Made by a program: the position numbers and the translations under genes | The notes under the pieces: generated by a model | Database searches by the model: none | Told to the model about the DNA's origin: nothing | Seen by the model: the letters and a program-made list of their open reading frames with translations, nothing else | Source: Bacteroidales bacterium | GTDB taxonomy: Bacteria > Bacteroidota > Bacteroidia > Bacteroidales > WCHB1-69 | Assembly (NCBI GenBank): GCA_031257735.1 | Contig: JAIROC010000210.1 | Span: forward strand, 1 to 14,347 | DNA length: 14,347 nucleotides | Direction of reading: 5' to 3' | Part shown: piece after piece, positions 5,747 through 13,639 of the stretch | Position numbering within the stretch: the stretch's first letter is position 1 | Layout: every line of letters starts with the position of its first letter

Positions 5747-7318
5747 ATGTCCAAGCAAAATAACAACGGAGAAAGAGTAAAATCCCTCGAACAATGGATT
5801 TGGGATGCAGCATGCAGTATTCGCGGCGCGGCGGATGCTGCTAAATACAAGGATTATATCCTGCCGCTTATCTTCGTCAAACGATTGTGCGACGTGTTTG
5901 ACGATGAAATCAATCGCATTGCCGAAAAAGTGAAATCGAGGACAAAAGCCCTGCAATTGGTGGAAAAGGATAAATCGCTTGTCCGTTTTTATTTACCGTT
6001 GAAACCCAAAGATATGGAAACGGAAACGACTTGGGATGTCATTCGCACCCTGAGCGACAAAATAGGGCAACATCTGACCGACCATTTGCGTTCGATAGCG
6101 AAAGCGAATACGTCTTTGCAAGGGATTATTGACAGGATAGATTTTAACGCCACAACGCATGGGCAGCGCGATATTGACGACGACCGGTTGAGTAAACTGA
6201 TTGAAAAGGTAACGGAAAAGCGGTTGGGACTTAAAGATGTGGAGCCGGATATTATAGGCAGGAGTTACGAATATCTGATACGCAAATTTGCCGAAGGCAG
6301 TGGACAAAGCGCCGGAGAGTTTTACACGCCTGCCGAAGTGGGAATGATTATGGCTAAAATCATGAATCCCGAACCGGGCATGGAAATCTACGACCCCACT
6401 TGCGGAAGCGGTGGATTGCTGATTAAATGCGAGTTGGCGCTCGAAGAAAAAATGCGGCTGAAAAGCAAAGACAAATATGCGCCATTGAAACTTTACGGAC
6501 AGGAATTTATTCCCGCTACGTGGGCAATGAGCAAAATGAATATGGTTATTCATGACATGGAGGGTGAAATTGAAATCGGCGATACCTTGAGAAATCCTCA
6601 ATTCAAGTCAAACGGCAAATTAAGAACTTTCGACCGGGTAGTAGCAAATCCCATGTGGAATCAGGGACGCGACAGCCTGCCCTACATCGACGATGACTTC
6701 TTCATTGACGACGAAATGGCACGATTTCCTGCCGGCAGTTGTGGCGGTAAGATTGACTGGGGCTGGGTACAGCATATTTACAGCAGTTTGAACGACAAAG
6801 GTCACGCTGCCATTGTACTGGATACCGGCGCAGCAAGTCGCGGAAGCGGTAACCAGGGAAATAACAAAGAGAAAGATTGTCGCCGGTGGATTATCGACAA
6901 CGATTTGATTGAAGGCGTGATTTACCTGCCTGAAAATCTATTTTACAATACCTCCGCACCGGGAATTATCATTTTTATTAACAAATCGAAACAGCACAAA
7001 GACAAGATATTCCTGCTTCATGCGGGCAAGGAATTTGAAAAGGGCGACCCTAAAAACTATATTCCCAATGCGGGCATAGACCGCATAGTCGGTTGTTATA
7101 AGGCTTTTCTGGAAGAAGAAAAATTTGCACGTTTGGTAGGTAAAGACGAAATCATTAAGAATGATTACAACATTTCGCCAAGCCGCTATATTCAGGTTAC
7201 CGATGCGGAAACCTATCGCCCGCTTACCGAAATAGTAGAAGAATTGTATATGTTAGAAACCGAAGCAACGGTTATTGACGCCGAACTGAAAACCATTTTT
7301 GAAAAATTGGGAATATGA
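5747..7318 (+). CDS. hsdM: Type I restriction-modification DNA methyltransferase subunit
   Basis: HsdM transfers a methyl group from S-adenosylmethionine to N6 of adenine in the bipartite site read by HsdS; two copies bind one HsdS. The N-terminal HsdM_N helical domain begins with SLEQWIWDAACSIRGAADAA. The catalytic domain has GEFYTP (190-195), SAM-binding motif I DPTCGSGG (216-223) and motif IV N301-P-M-W304. The common motif IV form is NPPF/Y/W, so the methionine is a variation on the theme. Length (523 aa) is normal. ATG 5747 gives the usual MSKQ...GERVKSLEQW start; ATG 5735 would overlap the previous stop, and TTG 5708 is also open. The next gene overlaps by four bases (ATGA at 7315). GC content rises clearly compared with the HSP90-like gene just upstream, pointing to a module boundary. 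Confidence 0.95.
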   Translation: MSKQNNNGERVKSLEQWIWDAACSIRGAADAAKYKDYILPLIFVKRLCDVFDDEINRIAEKVKSRTKALQLVEKDKSLVRFYLPLKPKDMETETTWDVIRTLSDKIGQHLTDHLRSIAKANTSLQGIIDRIDFNATTHGQRDIDDDRLSKLIEKVTEKRLGLKDVEPDIIGRSYEYLIRKFAEGSGQSAGEFYTPAEVGMIMAKIMNPEPGMEIYDPTCGSGGLLIKCELALEEKMRLKSKDKYAPLKLYGQEFIPATWAMSKMNMVIHDMEGEIEIGDTLRNPQFKSNGKLRTFDRVVANPMWNQGRDSLPYIDDDFFIDDEMARFPAGSCGGKIDWGWVQHIYSSLNDKGHAAIVLDTGAASRGSGNQGNNKEKDCRRWIIDNDLIEGVIYLPENLFYNTSAPGIIIFINKSKQHKDKIFLLHAGKEFEKGDPKNYIPNAGIDRIVGCYKAFLEEEKFARLVGKDEIIKNDYNISPSRYIQVTDAETYRPLTEIVEELYMLETEATVIDAELKTIFEKLGI

Positions 7319-7890
7319 AACAGATAGATAAAAACACATCCGCCTATATTCTGGAAATAAAGCAAATATTTGCTTCGGCACGGCAAAAGGCATATTCCGC
7401 CGTCAATTTTGCGATGGTAGAGGCGTATTGGCTGATCGGAAAACGCATTGTGGAAGAAGAACAGAACGGAAAATCCAGAGCCGAGTACGGCGAACACGTT
7501 ATACAAGAAGTATCAAAAGCATTGACGGAAGAATTTGACAAAGGATTTTCGAAAACAAACGTTAAGAATTTCAGGACTTTTTACCTTATATTCAATAACT
7601 TTCAAATAAATCAGGCACTGCCTGACCAATCTATTACTGAAATTCAGCAGGCGCTGCCTGACCAATATTCAAGTCCAAATTCTGAGATCAGCGTTCGCAC
7701 AAAGCCTGTATTAAGTTGGACGGATTATGAGCGATTGATGAGAGTGAAAGACCCTATTGCACGAGAATGGTATATGAATGAAGCCGCCAAAATATATGGA
7801 CGACTTGCCCACCGAGGAAGAATTTGTCGCCGAAATAGAACAGCAAAAATGCTCTTCAAGTTAAATGCTGAAAAGGAGAACAAAATATGA
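7315..7890 (+). CDS. Degenerate DUF1016 (YhcG-type) protein lacking the nuclease domain
   Basis: This 191-aa protein holds the DUF1016 N-terminal domain (AYSAVNFAMVEAYWLIGKRI, GFSKTNVKNFRTFYLIF) and the start of the second part (LSWTDYERLMRVKDP...AREWYMNEAA). Relatives are about 350-400 aa and carry a PD-(D/E)XK nuclease domain next; it is absent. From 7790 to 7849 the coding sense lies in another frame and reads KYMDDLPTEEEFVAEIEQQK, the typical tail of these proteins. The original frame then resumes with MLFKLNAEKEN. An internal deletion of roughly 150-200 residues and two compensating shifts therefore remade the C-terminus. The result stays open but has no catalytic site. It may be junk, or a DNA-binding or dimerizing remnant. 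It overlaps hsdM by 4 nt and the next DUF1016 gene by 4 nt (ATGA at 7887). Confidence 0.8.
   Translation: MKQIDKNTSAYILEIKQIFASARQKAYSAVNFAMVEAYWLIGKRIVEEEQNGKSRAEYGEHVIQEVSKALTEEFDKGFSKTNVKNFRTFYLIFNNFQINQALPDQSITEIQQALPDQYSSPNSEISVRTKPVLSWTDYERLMRVKDPIAREWYMNEAAKIYGRLAHRGRICRRNRTAKMLFKLNAEKENKI
7612..7666 (+). repeat. Two 19-bp direct repeats with internal palindrome in DUF1016 linker
   Basis: CAGGCACTGCCTGACCAAT (7612-7630) recurs at 7648-7666 with one mismatch, at a 36-bp period, so it stays in frame and encodes QALPDQ twice. Each copy contains CAGGC-N3-GCCTG, a self-complementary element. It falls in the variable linker between the N-terminal and nuclease parts. Confidence 0.7.
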
Positions 7891-9080
7891 AACAGTCATT
7901 GCAAATAGATAAAGATTACCTGAAATGGCTTTCCGAGATAAAGGGGAAAATTCGTTCGGCTCAAATCAGGACAGCGCTTGCGGCTAATTCGGCGTTGATA
8001 GAATTTTATTACGACATGGGCAGGATGATTGTAGAAAAACAATCGCAAACAGCGTGGGGCGATAAAATTGTAGAACGGCTATCAAAAGATTTACAGTCGG
8101 AATTTACTGAAATGCAAGGACTTTCGCTCTCTAATTTAAAATTCTGCAAACAGTTCTACAACTACTTCAAAGTACGCTCCGATGTCATCATGGGAATTAG
8201 CTCAACAACTGATAGCCAAATTAGCCAACAATCTGTTAGCCAATTACAAAATACTGATAATAAGTTGAATATGATCAGTCAACAACCTGTTGGCCAATTT
8301 AATGGTGTCCATTTGGAGAAAGTGAGGCCCGATTTACTTGACCACTTGCTGAAATCGCTCGTATTTAATATTCCCTGGGGACATATCATTGTGGTTATCA
8401 CTAAAATAAAAAATCCGGTAGCCGCATTGTTTTATTTTAGTCAGACTGTAGAAAACGGGTGGAGCCGAGATGTTTTGGCTTTGCAGATAAAAAGCAAATT
8501 GCACGAGAGACAGGGAAAGGCAATCACCAATTTTGCGTTAACCTTGCCCGACCCCATGTCGGATTTAGCACAGCAGACGCTTAAAGACCCTTATATTTTT
8601 GATTTTATGACGCTAACGAAGCCTTTTCACGAAAAAGATATTGAAAATCAACTTATCAATCATATCACCAAGTTTATGCTTGAATTGGGGAAAGGCTTTG
8701 CTTTCATGGGAAAACAATTCCATTTGGAAATCGCCGGTAACGATTATTACATTGATTTATTGTTTTATCATGTACGTCTTAAATGCTATGTAGTCGTAGA
8801 GTTAAAAAATACAAAATTCATTCCCGAATATGCCGGAAAACTCAATTTTTACCTTTCAGCAGTGGATTCACTCTTGAAAAACGACGATGACAATCCAACC
8901 ATAGGAATCCTACTTTGCCGCGACAAGAATAATATTGAAGCCGAATTTGCCTTGCGCGACATTCACAAGCCTATGGGTGTAAGCGAATTTGAACTTACAT
9001 CTGTGCTGCCCGAAAAGTTACAAAGCAGCCTCCCTAACGTTAAAGATATTGAATTTGAACTTAAAAAAATGAATTTGTGA
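7887..9080 (+). CDS. DUF1016 / YhcG-type PD-(D/E)XK nuclease
   Basis: This full-length 397-aa member has the DUF1016 N-terminal domain (about 1-100: ANSALIEFYYDMGRMIVE, GLSLSNLKFCKQFYNYF) and a repeat-containing Q/S-rich linker (about 105-145). A middle segment has FSQTVENGWSRDVLALQIKS and LPDPMSDLAQQTLKDPYIFD. The C-terminal nuclease domain has catalytic D290 in YYIDLLFYH, then E305-L-K307 in VVVELKNTKF, and the conserved PEYAGKLNFYLSAVD. The metal-dependent nuclease activity is inferred from the fold; the biological role of the family is unclear, although it is frequently found between hsdM and hsdS or hsdR. It starts in the ATGA overlap with the previous gene and its stop overlaps the hsdS start (GTGA at 9077). 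It is the intact counterpart of the truncated gene upstream, but the two are divergent and not a recent duplication. Confidence 0.9.
   Translation: MKQSLQIDKDYLKWLSEIKGKIRSAQIRTALAANSALIEFYYDMGRMIVEKQSQTAWGDKIVERLSKDLQSEFTEMQGLSLSNLKFCKQFYNYFKVRSDVIMGISSTTDSQISQQSVSQLQNTDNKLNMISQQPVGQFNGVHLEKVRPDLLDHLLKSLVFNIPWGHIIVVITKIKNPVAALFYFSQTVENGWSRDVLALQIKSKLHERQGKAITNFALTLPDPMSDLAQQTLKDPYIFDFMTLTKPFHEKDIENQLINHITKFMLELGKGFAFMGKQFHLEIAGNDYYIDLLFYHVRLKCYVVVELKNTKFIPEYAGKLNFYLSAVDSLLKNDDDNPTIGILLCRDKNNIEAEFALRDIHKPMGVSEFELTSVLPEKLQSSLPNVKDIEFELKKMNL
8225..8299 (+). repeat. Imperfect 21-bp direct repeats in the linker of the full-length DUF1016 gene
   Basis: Positions 8225-8245 (CCAACAATCTGTTAGCCAAT, then T) recur at 8279-8299 with three mismatches, at a 54-bp in-frame period. 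An extra AGCCAA motif occurs at 8213-8218 and 8223-8228. The repeats encode the SQQSVSQ and SQQPVGQ peptides. They sit at the same linker position as the repeats in the upstream DUF1016 gene but differ from them in sequence. Confidence 0.6.
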
Positions 9081-9439
9081 TAGAAGGATGGGAAAATAAA
9101 AGGATAGAAGAAATTGCTAAAACAACAAGCGGTGGTACACCAAGTAGAAGCAATAAAAATTATTATGATGATGGAAATACTTTATGGGTAAAATCAGGCG
9201 AATTAAATGATAATTATATTATTGATACTGAAGAAAAAATCACTGATGAAGCAATTCGTAATTCTTCCGCCAAACTTTTCCCTGTTGGAACTGTCTTGAT
9301 TGCTATGTATGGTGCAACTGTTGGTAAAACTGCAATTTTAAAACGTGAAGCAACAACAAACCAAGCAATATGTGGTATTATGCCTAATCATAATCTTTTC
9401 AACAATGAATTTCTTCGTTCTCAATTGGTAGGTATATAG
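9077..9439 (+). pseudogene. hsdS: Type I specificity subunit, N-terminal fragment (TRD1)
   Basis: HsdS selects the target: two target-recognition domains each read half of a bipartite site. This frame (GTG at 9077, 120 aa) contains the first domain: GWENKRIEEIAKTTSGGTPS, LWVKSGELNDNYI, and AMYGATVGKTAILKREATTN followed by QAICGIMPN. It ends at a TAG in GGTATATAGG (9431-9440). The expected continuation, EEFLKQRYGGAQPNIS and the first conserved helix, is present immediately after in the next frame, from 9444. A one-base gain or a loss of two bases at the TA repeat would explain the break. The GTG overlaps the stop of the upstream nuclease gene, so translation is probably coupled. The domain is AT-rich, as expected for exchangeable recognition domains. 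Confidence 0.8.
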
Positions 9440-9635
9440 GAGAGAAGAATTTTTAAAGCAAAGATATGGAGGAGCACAACCGAATATTAGTCAAACGATA
9501 ATAAAAAACTTTGATGTTTTTCTTCCTCCTCTTCCCGAACAGCGCAAAATTGCCTACATACTAAGCACAGTACAGCAAGCCATTGAACAACAGGAAAAAC
9601 TTATCCGCACTACTACCGAGCTCAAAAAAGCCCTG

Positions 9636-10403
9636 ATGCAAAAACTTTTTACCGAAGGACTTTACGATGAAAAGCAAAAACAGACGGAAATAGGATTAGT
9701 CCCGGAAAGTTGGGAAGTGGTAAAATTGGGCAAATGTCTGAATTTATCCCAATATGGTTTATCTGCAAAGGGAAGCGATTCCGGTAATATCGCCATTTTG
9801 AGAATGACTAATCAAAAGAATGGATACATTTGTGATACTAATTTGCAATATGTAAATATCTCAAATATAGAATACAGTAAATTTAAAGTTGAAAAGGATG
9901 ACGTGATTTTTAATAGGACAAATAGTTTTGAATTAGTAGGCAGAACAGCTATTTTCAAATTAGAGGCGAATTTTGTATTTGCCTCATATTTAATCAGAAT
10001 TAAAACAAAGAATGATATTTTAATGCCTGATTTTCTTAATATTTATCTTAATTCGGACATTACCCAAATGCGGCTTAAATCAATAGCAACTCAAGGCGTA
10101 AGTCAAAGTAATATTAGTGCTACACGACTATCGGGATTTAAGATTTTATTACCTCCTCTATCAGTGCAAAACAAATTAGTATCAATCTATCTAAAGATGG
10201 ACAACAAAATAGATTATTACAAAAAGAAAAAGCAAACCCTCACCTCCCTTTTCAAAACCCTGTTACACGAATTAATGACCGGACAAAAACGGGTAAACGA
10301 TATTGAATTTGATAAAATTGTAAAACTGTATGATATAACGGAGCCACCAATAAACATGGTGGCAGAAGATAACATAATGTATGGCAACACCGAACGAACA
10401 TAA
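9636..10403 (+). CDS. hsdS: Type I specificity subunit, C-terminal part (conserved helix and TRD2)
   Basis: The reading frame is open from 9432 and carries EEFLKQRYGGAQPNISQTII, then PPLPEQRKIAYILSTVQQAI, the central conserved helix. The first ATG in frame is 9636, giving 255 aa starting MQKLFTEGLYDEKQKQTEIG. The second recognition domain follows (LVPESWEVVKLGKCLNLSQY through ATQGVSQSNISATRLSGFKI) and ends with the distal helix (LLPPLSVQNKLVSIYLKMDN, LFKTLLHELMTGQK). Together with the fragment at 9077-9439 it makes one normal hsdS of about 440 aa. If translated alone it would be a half-subunit; in engineered and some natural Type I systems half-HsdS proteins dimerize and read a symmetric site. 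A start at 9636 would leave out the central helix, so function of the short form is doubtful. It overlaps the hsdR start by 23 nt. Confidence 0.8.
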   Translation: MQKLFTEGLYDEKQKQTEIGLVPESWEVVKLGKCLNLSQYGLSAKGSDSGNIAILRMTNQKNGYICDTNLQYVNISNIEYSKFKVEKDDVIFNRTNSFELVGRTAIFKLEANFVFASYLIRIKTKNDILMPDFLNIYLNSDITQMRLKSIATQGVSQSNISATRLSGFKILLPPLSVQNKLVSIYLKMDNKIDYYKKKKQTLTSLFKTLLHELMTGQKRVNDIEFDKIVKLYDITEPPINMVAEDNIMYGNTERT

Positions 10404-13305
10404 AAGCGTACAAGCCCGCATCCTGAAGTATGCGCAGGAAATAGGATGGCAATTCGTCCCGCAAAGCGAGGCGGAAAGTTGTCGCGGTTTTGATTCTTCG
10501 GCAACGTCACCGAGGGAAAGGGCAAAAAATGCAAGCCGTTTTTTTGTTGATATGCTTTTGGAAAAAGTGCGGCAATTTAATCCGACATTCAAAGAAGAGA
10601 AAGAAGAACTGTTGCGCCTGCTGGATAAGCCTTTGCCTGCCATTCACGGCAACCGCGATTTTTTGAACTACCTGAAAGGCGAAAAAACTTATTTCTGCAA
10701 GGATGAAAACCGCGAATTTAATCTAACACTCATTGATTACAAAAATCCGGCAAACAACCTGTTTGAGGTAACGGAAGAATATTATCTCTACAACGGACAA
10801 TATGCCAATCGCGAAGATGTGGTGTTTCTTGTCAATGGTATTCCCGTGCTGGTTATCGAATGTAAGAATGCTACCAAAGACGAAGCAATAGCCGTTGGCG
10901 TTGACCAGTTGCGGCGTTATCATCGCGAAACGCCCGAAATGATGACGCCGCAACAACTGTTTACCGTTACGGAAAGTATCGGTTTTTCGTATGGCGTAAC
11001 GTGGAATATGATACGCCGCAATATTTTCAATTGGAAACACGATAAAATCGGAAACCTTGAATCCAAAGTAAAATCATTCTGCAACCGGCAACATATTCTT
11101 GATTTGTTGAAAAAATTCATCCTTTTTGCCGAAAAAGACGAAGAACTCAATAAGTTTATCCTTCGTCAGCATCAGAAAACAGCTGTGGACAAAGTCGTGG
11201 AAAGGGCTTTAAATCCTGCAAAAACAAGAGGTTTGATATGGCATACGCAAGGTAGCGGCAAAACCTATACGATGATAAAAACGGCTGAATTGCTGTTCAA
11301 AGCGCCCGAAGCCGAAAAGCCCACTATTCTTTTGTTAATTGACCGTAACGAGTTGGAAGACCAGATGCAGAAAAACCTTGTATCCGTCGGCGTCAACAAT
11401 GTGGAACAGGCGGGAAGCATAAGGGATTTGCAAGACCTTCTGAAAAAAGATTACCGGGGCATTATTGTCACTATGGTGCATAAATTCCGAGACATGCCTG
11501 CGGATATAAATTTGCGAAAAAACATCTATATTTTGATTGATGAGGCGCACCGTACCACAGGCGGCGACTTAGGCAACTTCCTGATGGCTGCCGTTCCCAA
11601 TGCCACTTTTATTGGATTCACCGGAACGCCTATAGACAAAACTGTTTACGGCAGAGGAACTTTCAAAACATTCGGCATTGACGATGAAAAAGGCTACCTG
11701 CACAAATATTCCATTGCCGAAAGCATTGAAGACGGGACAACTTTGCCGCTTTTTTACGGAATGGCGCCGAACGAACTGCTTGTCCCGAAAGATATTCTGG
11801 AAAAGGAGTTTTTGAATTTGGCGGATGCCTACGGCGTAAACGATATTGAAGAACTGAACAAAATCCTTGAACGCGCCGTCAATACCAAAAACTTTTTGAA
11901 GGGACAGGAACGTGTGGAAAAAGTGGCTGAATGCGTAGCAAAGCATTACAGGGAAAACGTTGAGCCGTTGGGATACAAGGCATTTTTAGTCGGCGTTGAC
12001 CGTCCTGCATGTGCGATGTATAAAAAGGCTTTGGACAAATTCTTGCCGTCGGAATATTCGGAAGTTGTTTATACCGGCACAAACAATGATACCGAAGATT
12101 TGAAAGCATATCATCACGATACAAAAACGGAAAAGGAAATCCGTAAACGCTTCACAAAGATTGACGAACTGCCCAAAATACTGATTGTAACGGAAAAACT
12201 GCTGACCGGATACGATGCGCCCCTTTTGTATGCCATGTATCTGGACAAACCGATGCGAGACCATACGCTTTTGCAGGCAATTGCAAGAGTAAACCGTCCC
12301 TACGAAAATGAAGAAAAGGAGATGGTTAAGCCGCATGGTTTCGTACTGGACTTTGTAGGAATCTTCGAGAATTTGGAAAAAGCGCTGGCTTTCGACAGCG
12401 ATGAAATCAATGCCATTGTCAAAGACATACAATTATTGAAATATCTTTTCCAGTCAAAGATGGAAAAGGAAATTCCGGCTTATATTGCGCTTATCCAGCA
12501 TGGTTTTAACGATAAGGATACCGATAATTTGATAGATTATTTCCGCGACCCGTCGAAACGAAAAGAATTTTTCAAACTCTACAAGGAAGTGGAAATGCTT
12601 TATGAAATTATCTCGCCCGACAAATTTTTAAGACCATATATTGATACTTATGCCACACTTTCATCTATTTATCAGGTTGTTCGCAATGCTTATGCCAAGC
12701 GTGTACAAGTGGACAGGGAATTTCAACGCAAAACCAATGAATTGATTCAAAGTAAAATATCCGGGAAAATGCCGGATTTCTGCAACGACTTTTTTGAAAT
12801 CAACGAGCAGACAATTCAGAAAATCAAAGAAACTCAAGGAAATGATAATACAAAAATCATCAACCTCATCAAAAGCATTGAAAAGATTGCAGATGAAAAT
12901 TCCGATGACCCATTTTTAGTCGGAATAAGGGAACGCGCCGAAGCAGTAGAAGAAAATTACGAAAGCCGTCAAATCAGTACGCAGGAAGCGCTGGACGAAA
13001 TCCGCAGATTGTATGAAAACGATATAACACGTCGGAAAGAGCAGGCACAAAAAGGATTTGACGGTTTGGCATTCTTTATTTTCAAAATGTTGTCAGACAA
13101 GGAAATCAACAAATCCGAAGAAACAACTCAACAAATAAAAATCGAATTTGCGAATTATCCCAATTGGAAAACAAGCGAAAAGGAGTTGCGCGGATTGAAA
13201 CGACAAATATATTTTGCCATTCTTGCTAATGAAGATGATTTGGATAAAGCAACAAATATAGTTGATGAAATTTTTATTCATTTATTCAAAGCATATAACA
13301 TATAA
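10381..13305 (+). CDS. hsdR: Type I restriction endonuclease subunit (motor and nuclease)
   Basis: HsdR is the restriction subunit, 974 aa, a normal length. The N-terminal PD-(D/E)XK nuclease has D146, E160 and K162 (in EDVVFLVNGIPVLVIECKN). The superfamily 2 motor has Walker A QGSGKT (290-295), DEAH box (387-390), TGTP (414-417), TGYDAP (609-614) and motif VI QAIARVNRP (632-640). A helical C-terminal region (about 700-974) should bind the methylase core. It uses ATP to pull in unmethylated DNA and cut it at distant sites; the complex is HsdR2-HsdM2-HsdS1. All visible catalytic residues are intact, so restriction is possible if a functional HsdS is made. With hsdS interrupted the complex may be unable to assemble at a target. 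The start overlaps the end of hsdS, and the peptidase gene begins 5 nt after the stop. Confidence 0.96.
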   Translation: MATPNEHKSVQARILKYAQEIGWQFVPQSEAESCRGFDSSATSPRERAKNASRFFVDMLLEKVRQFNPTFKEEKEELLRLLDKPLPAIHGNRDFLNYLKGEKTYFCKDENREFNLTLIDYKNPANNLFEVTEEYYLYNGQYANREDVVFLVNGIPVLVIECKNATKDEAIAVGVDQLRRYHRETPEMMTPQQLFTVTESIGFSYGVTWNMIRRNIFNWKHDKIGNLESKVKSFCNRQHILDLLKKFILFAEKDEELNKFILRQHQKTAVDKVVERALNPAKTRGLIWHTQGSGKTYTMIKTAELLFKAPEAEKPTILLLIDRNELEDQMQKNLVSVGVNNVEQAGSIRDLQDLLKKDYRGIIVTMVHKFRDMPADINLRKNIYILIDEAHRTTGGDLGNFLMAAVPNATFIGFTGTPIDKTVYGRGTFKTFGIDDEKGYLHKYSIAESIEDGTTLPLFYGMAPNELLVPKDILEKEFLNLADAYGVNDIEELNKILERAVNTKNFLKGQERVEKVAECVAKHYRENVEPLGYKAFLVGVDRPACAMYKKALDKFLPSEYSEVVYTGTNNDTEDLKAYHHDTKTEKEIRKRFTKIDELPKILIVTEKLLTGYDAPLLYAMYLDKPMRDHTLLQAIARVNRPYENEEKEMVKPHGFVLDFVGIFENLEKALAFDSDEINAIVKDIQLLKYLFQSKMEKEIPAYIALIQHGFNDKDTDNLIDYFRDPSKRKEFFKLYKEVEMLYEIISPDKFLRPYIDTYATLSSIYQVVRNAYAKRVQVDREFQRKTNELIQSKISGKMPDFCNDFFEINEQTIQKIKETQGNDNTKIINLIKSIEKIADENSDDPFLVGIRERAEAVEENYESRQISTQEALDEIRRLYENDITRRKEQAQKGFDGLAFFIFKMLSDKEINKSEETTQQIKIEFANYPNWKTSEKELRGLKRQIYFAILANEDDLDKATNIVDEIFIHLFKAYNI

Positions 13306-13309
13306 AATC

Positions 13310-13639
13310 ATGGTTCGGACAAAATGGAAAGACAAAGAAGAGTTTAAGCAATGTGTATATTTATACGCAGACAAAATGAGTATATACATCAAATCTTTGT
13401 ATATAAGACCCATGAAAAACAAATGGGCTTCTTGTTCTACGGAAGGGAATTTGAATTTCAACAAAGATTTATTGGATATGGACAGGGATTTGGGCGAATA
13501 TGTTATCGTTCATGAACTGTTACACTTCAACGTCCCCAATCACGGCAAACTTTGGAAAAGCCTTATGCGGGCCTATTTGGGCGATTACGAAAAACTGGAA
13601 GAACGATTGAGAAAGAACAACGACAAAAAACAATTGTAA
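13310..13639 (+). CDS. YgjP/M48-like zinc metallopeptidase
   Basis: This 109-aa protein has the zinc motif H68-E-L-L-H72 with a third histidine at H78 and conserved W82 (HELLHFNVPNHGKLW). It also has the IRPMKNKWASCST signature (32-44) of YgjP-like, or DUF45/WLM-related, proteins. Full-length YgjP is about 165-230 aa, so this is a minimal version containing the core only. There is no signal peptide, so it should be cytoplasmic. It is placed as the last gene of the restriction operon, 4 nt after the hsdR stop; small M48/YgjP-like peptidases are commonly found beside hsdR. A role in turnover of the restriction subunit or of damaged complexes is a guess. I chose ATG 13310 because the frame upstream (from 13262) overlaps hsdR and adds no conserved residues. 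Confidence 0.85.
   Translation: MVRTKWKDKEEFKQCVYLYADKMSIYIKSLYIRPMKNKWASCSTEGNLNFNKDLLDMDRDLGEYVIVHELLHFNVPNHGKLWKSLMRAYLGDYEKLEERLRKNNDKKQL

Noticed and set aside
5993..6601. 202-codon open frame on the minus strand
   Set aside because: It lies wholly inside hsdM, whose frame has clear methylase motifs; the antisense peptide shows no family features.
7612..8299. CRISPR array
   Set aside because: Only two imperfect copies per site, inside coding sequence, with in-frame periods; there are no cas genes.
11986..12432. 148-codon and other minus-strand open frames inside hsdR
   Set aside because: They are antisense to the conserved helicase motifs of HsdR and have no recognisable domain.
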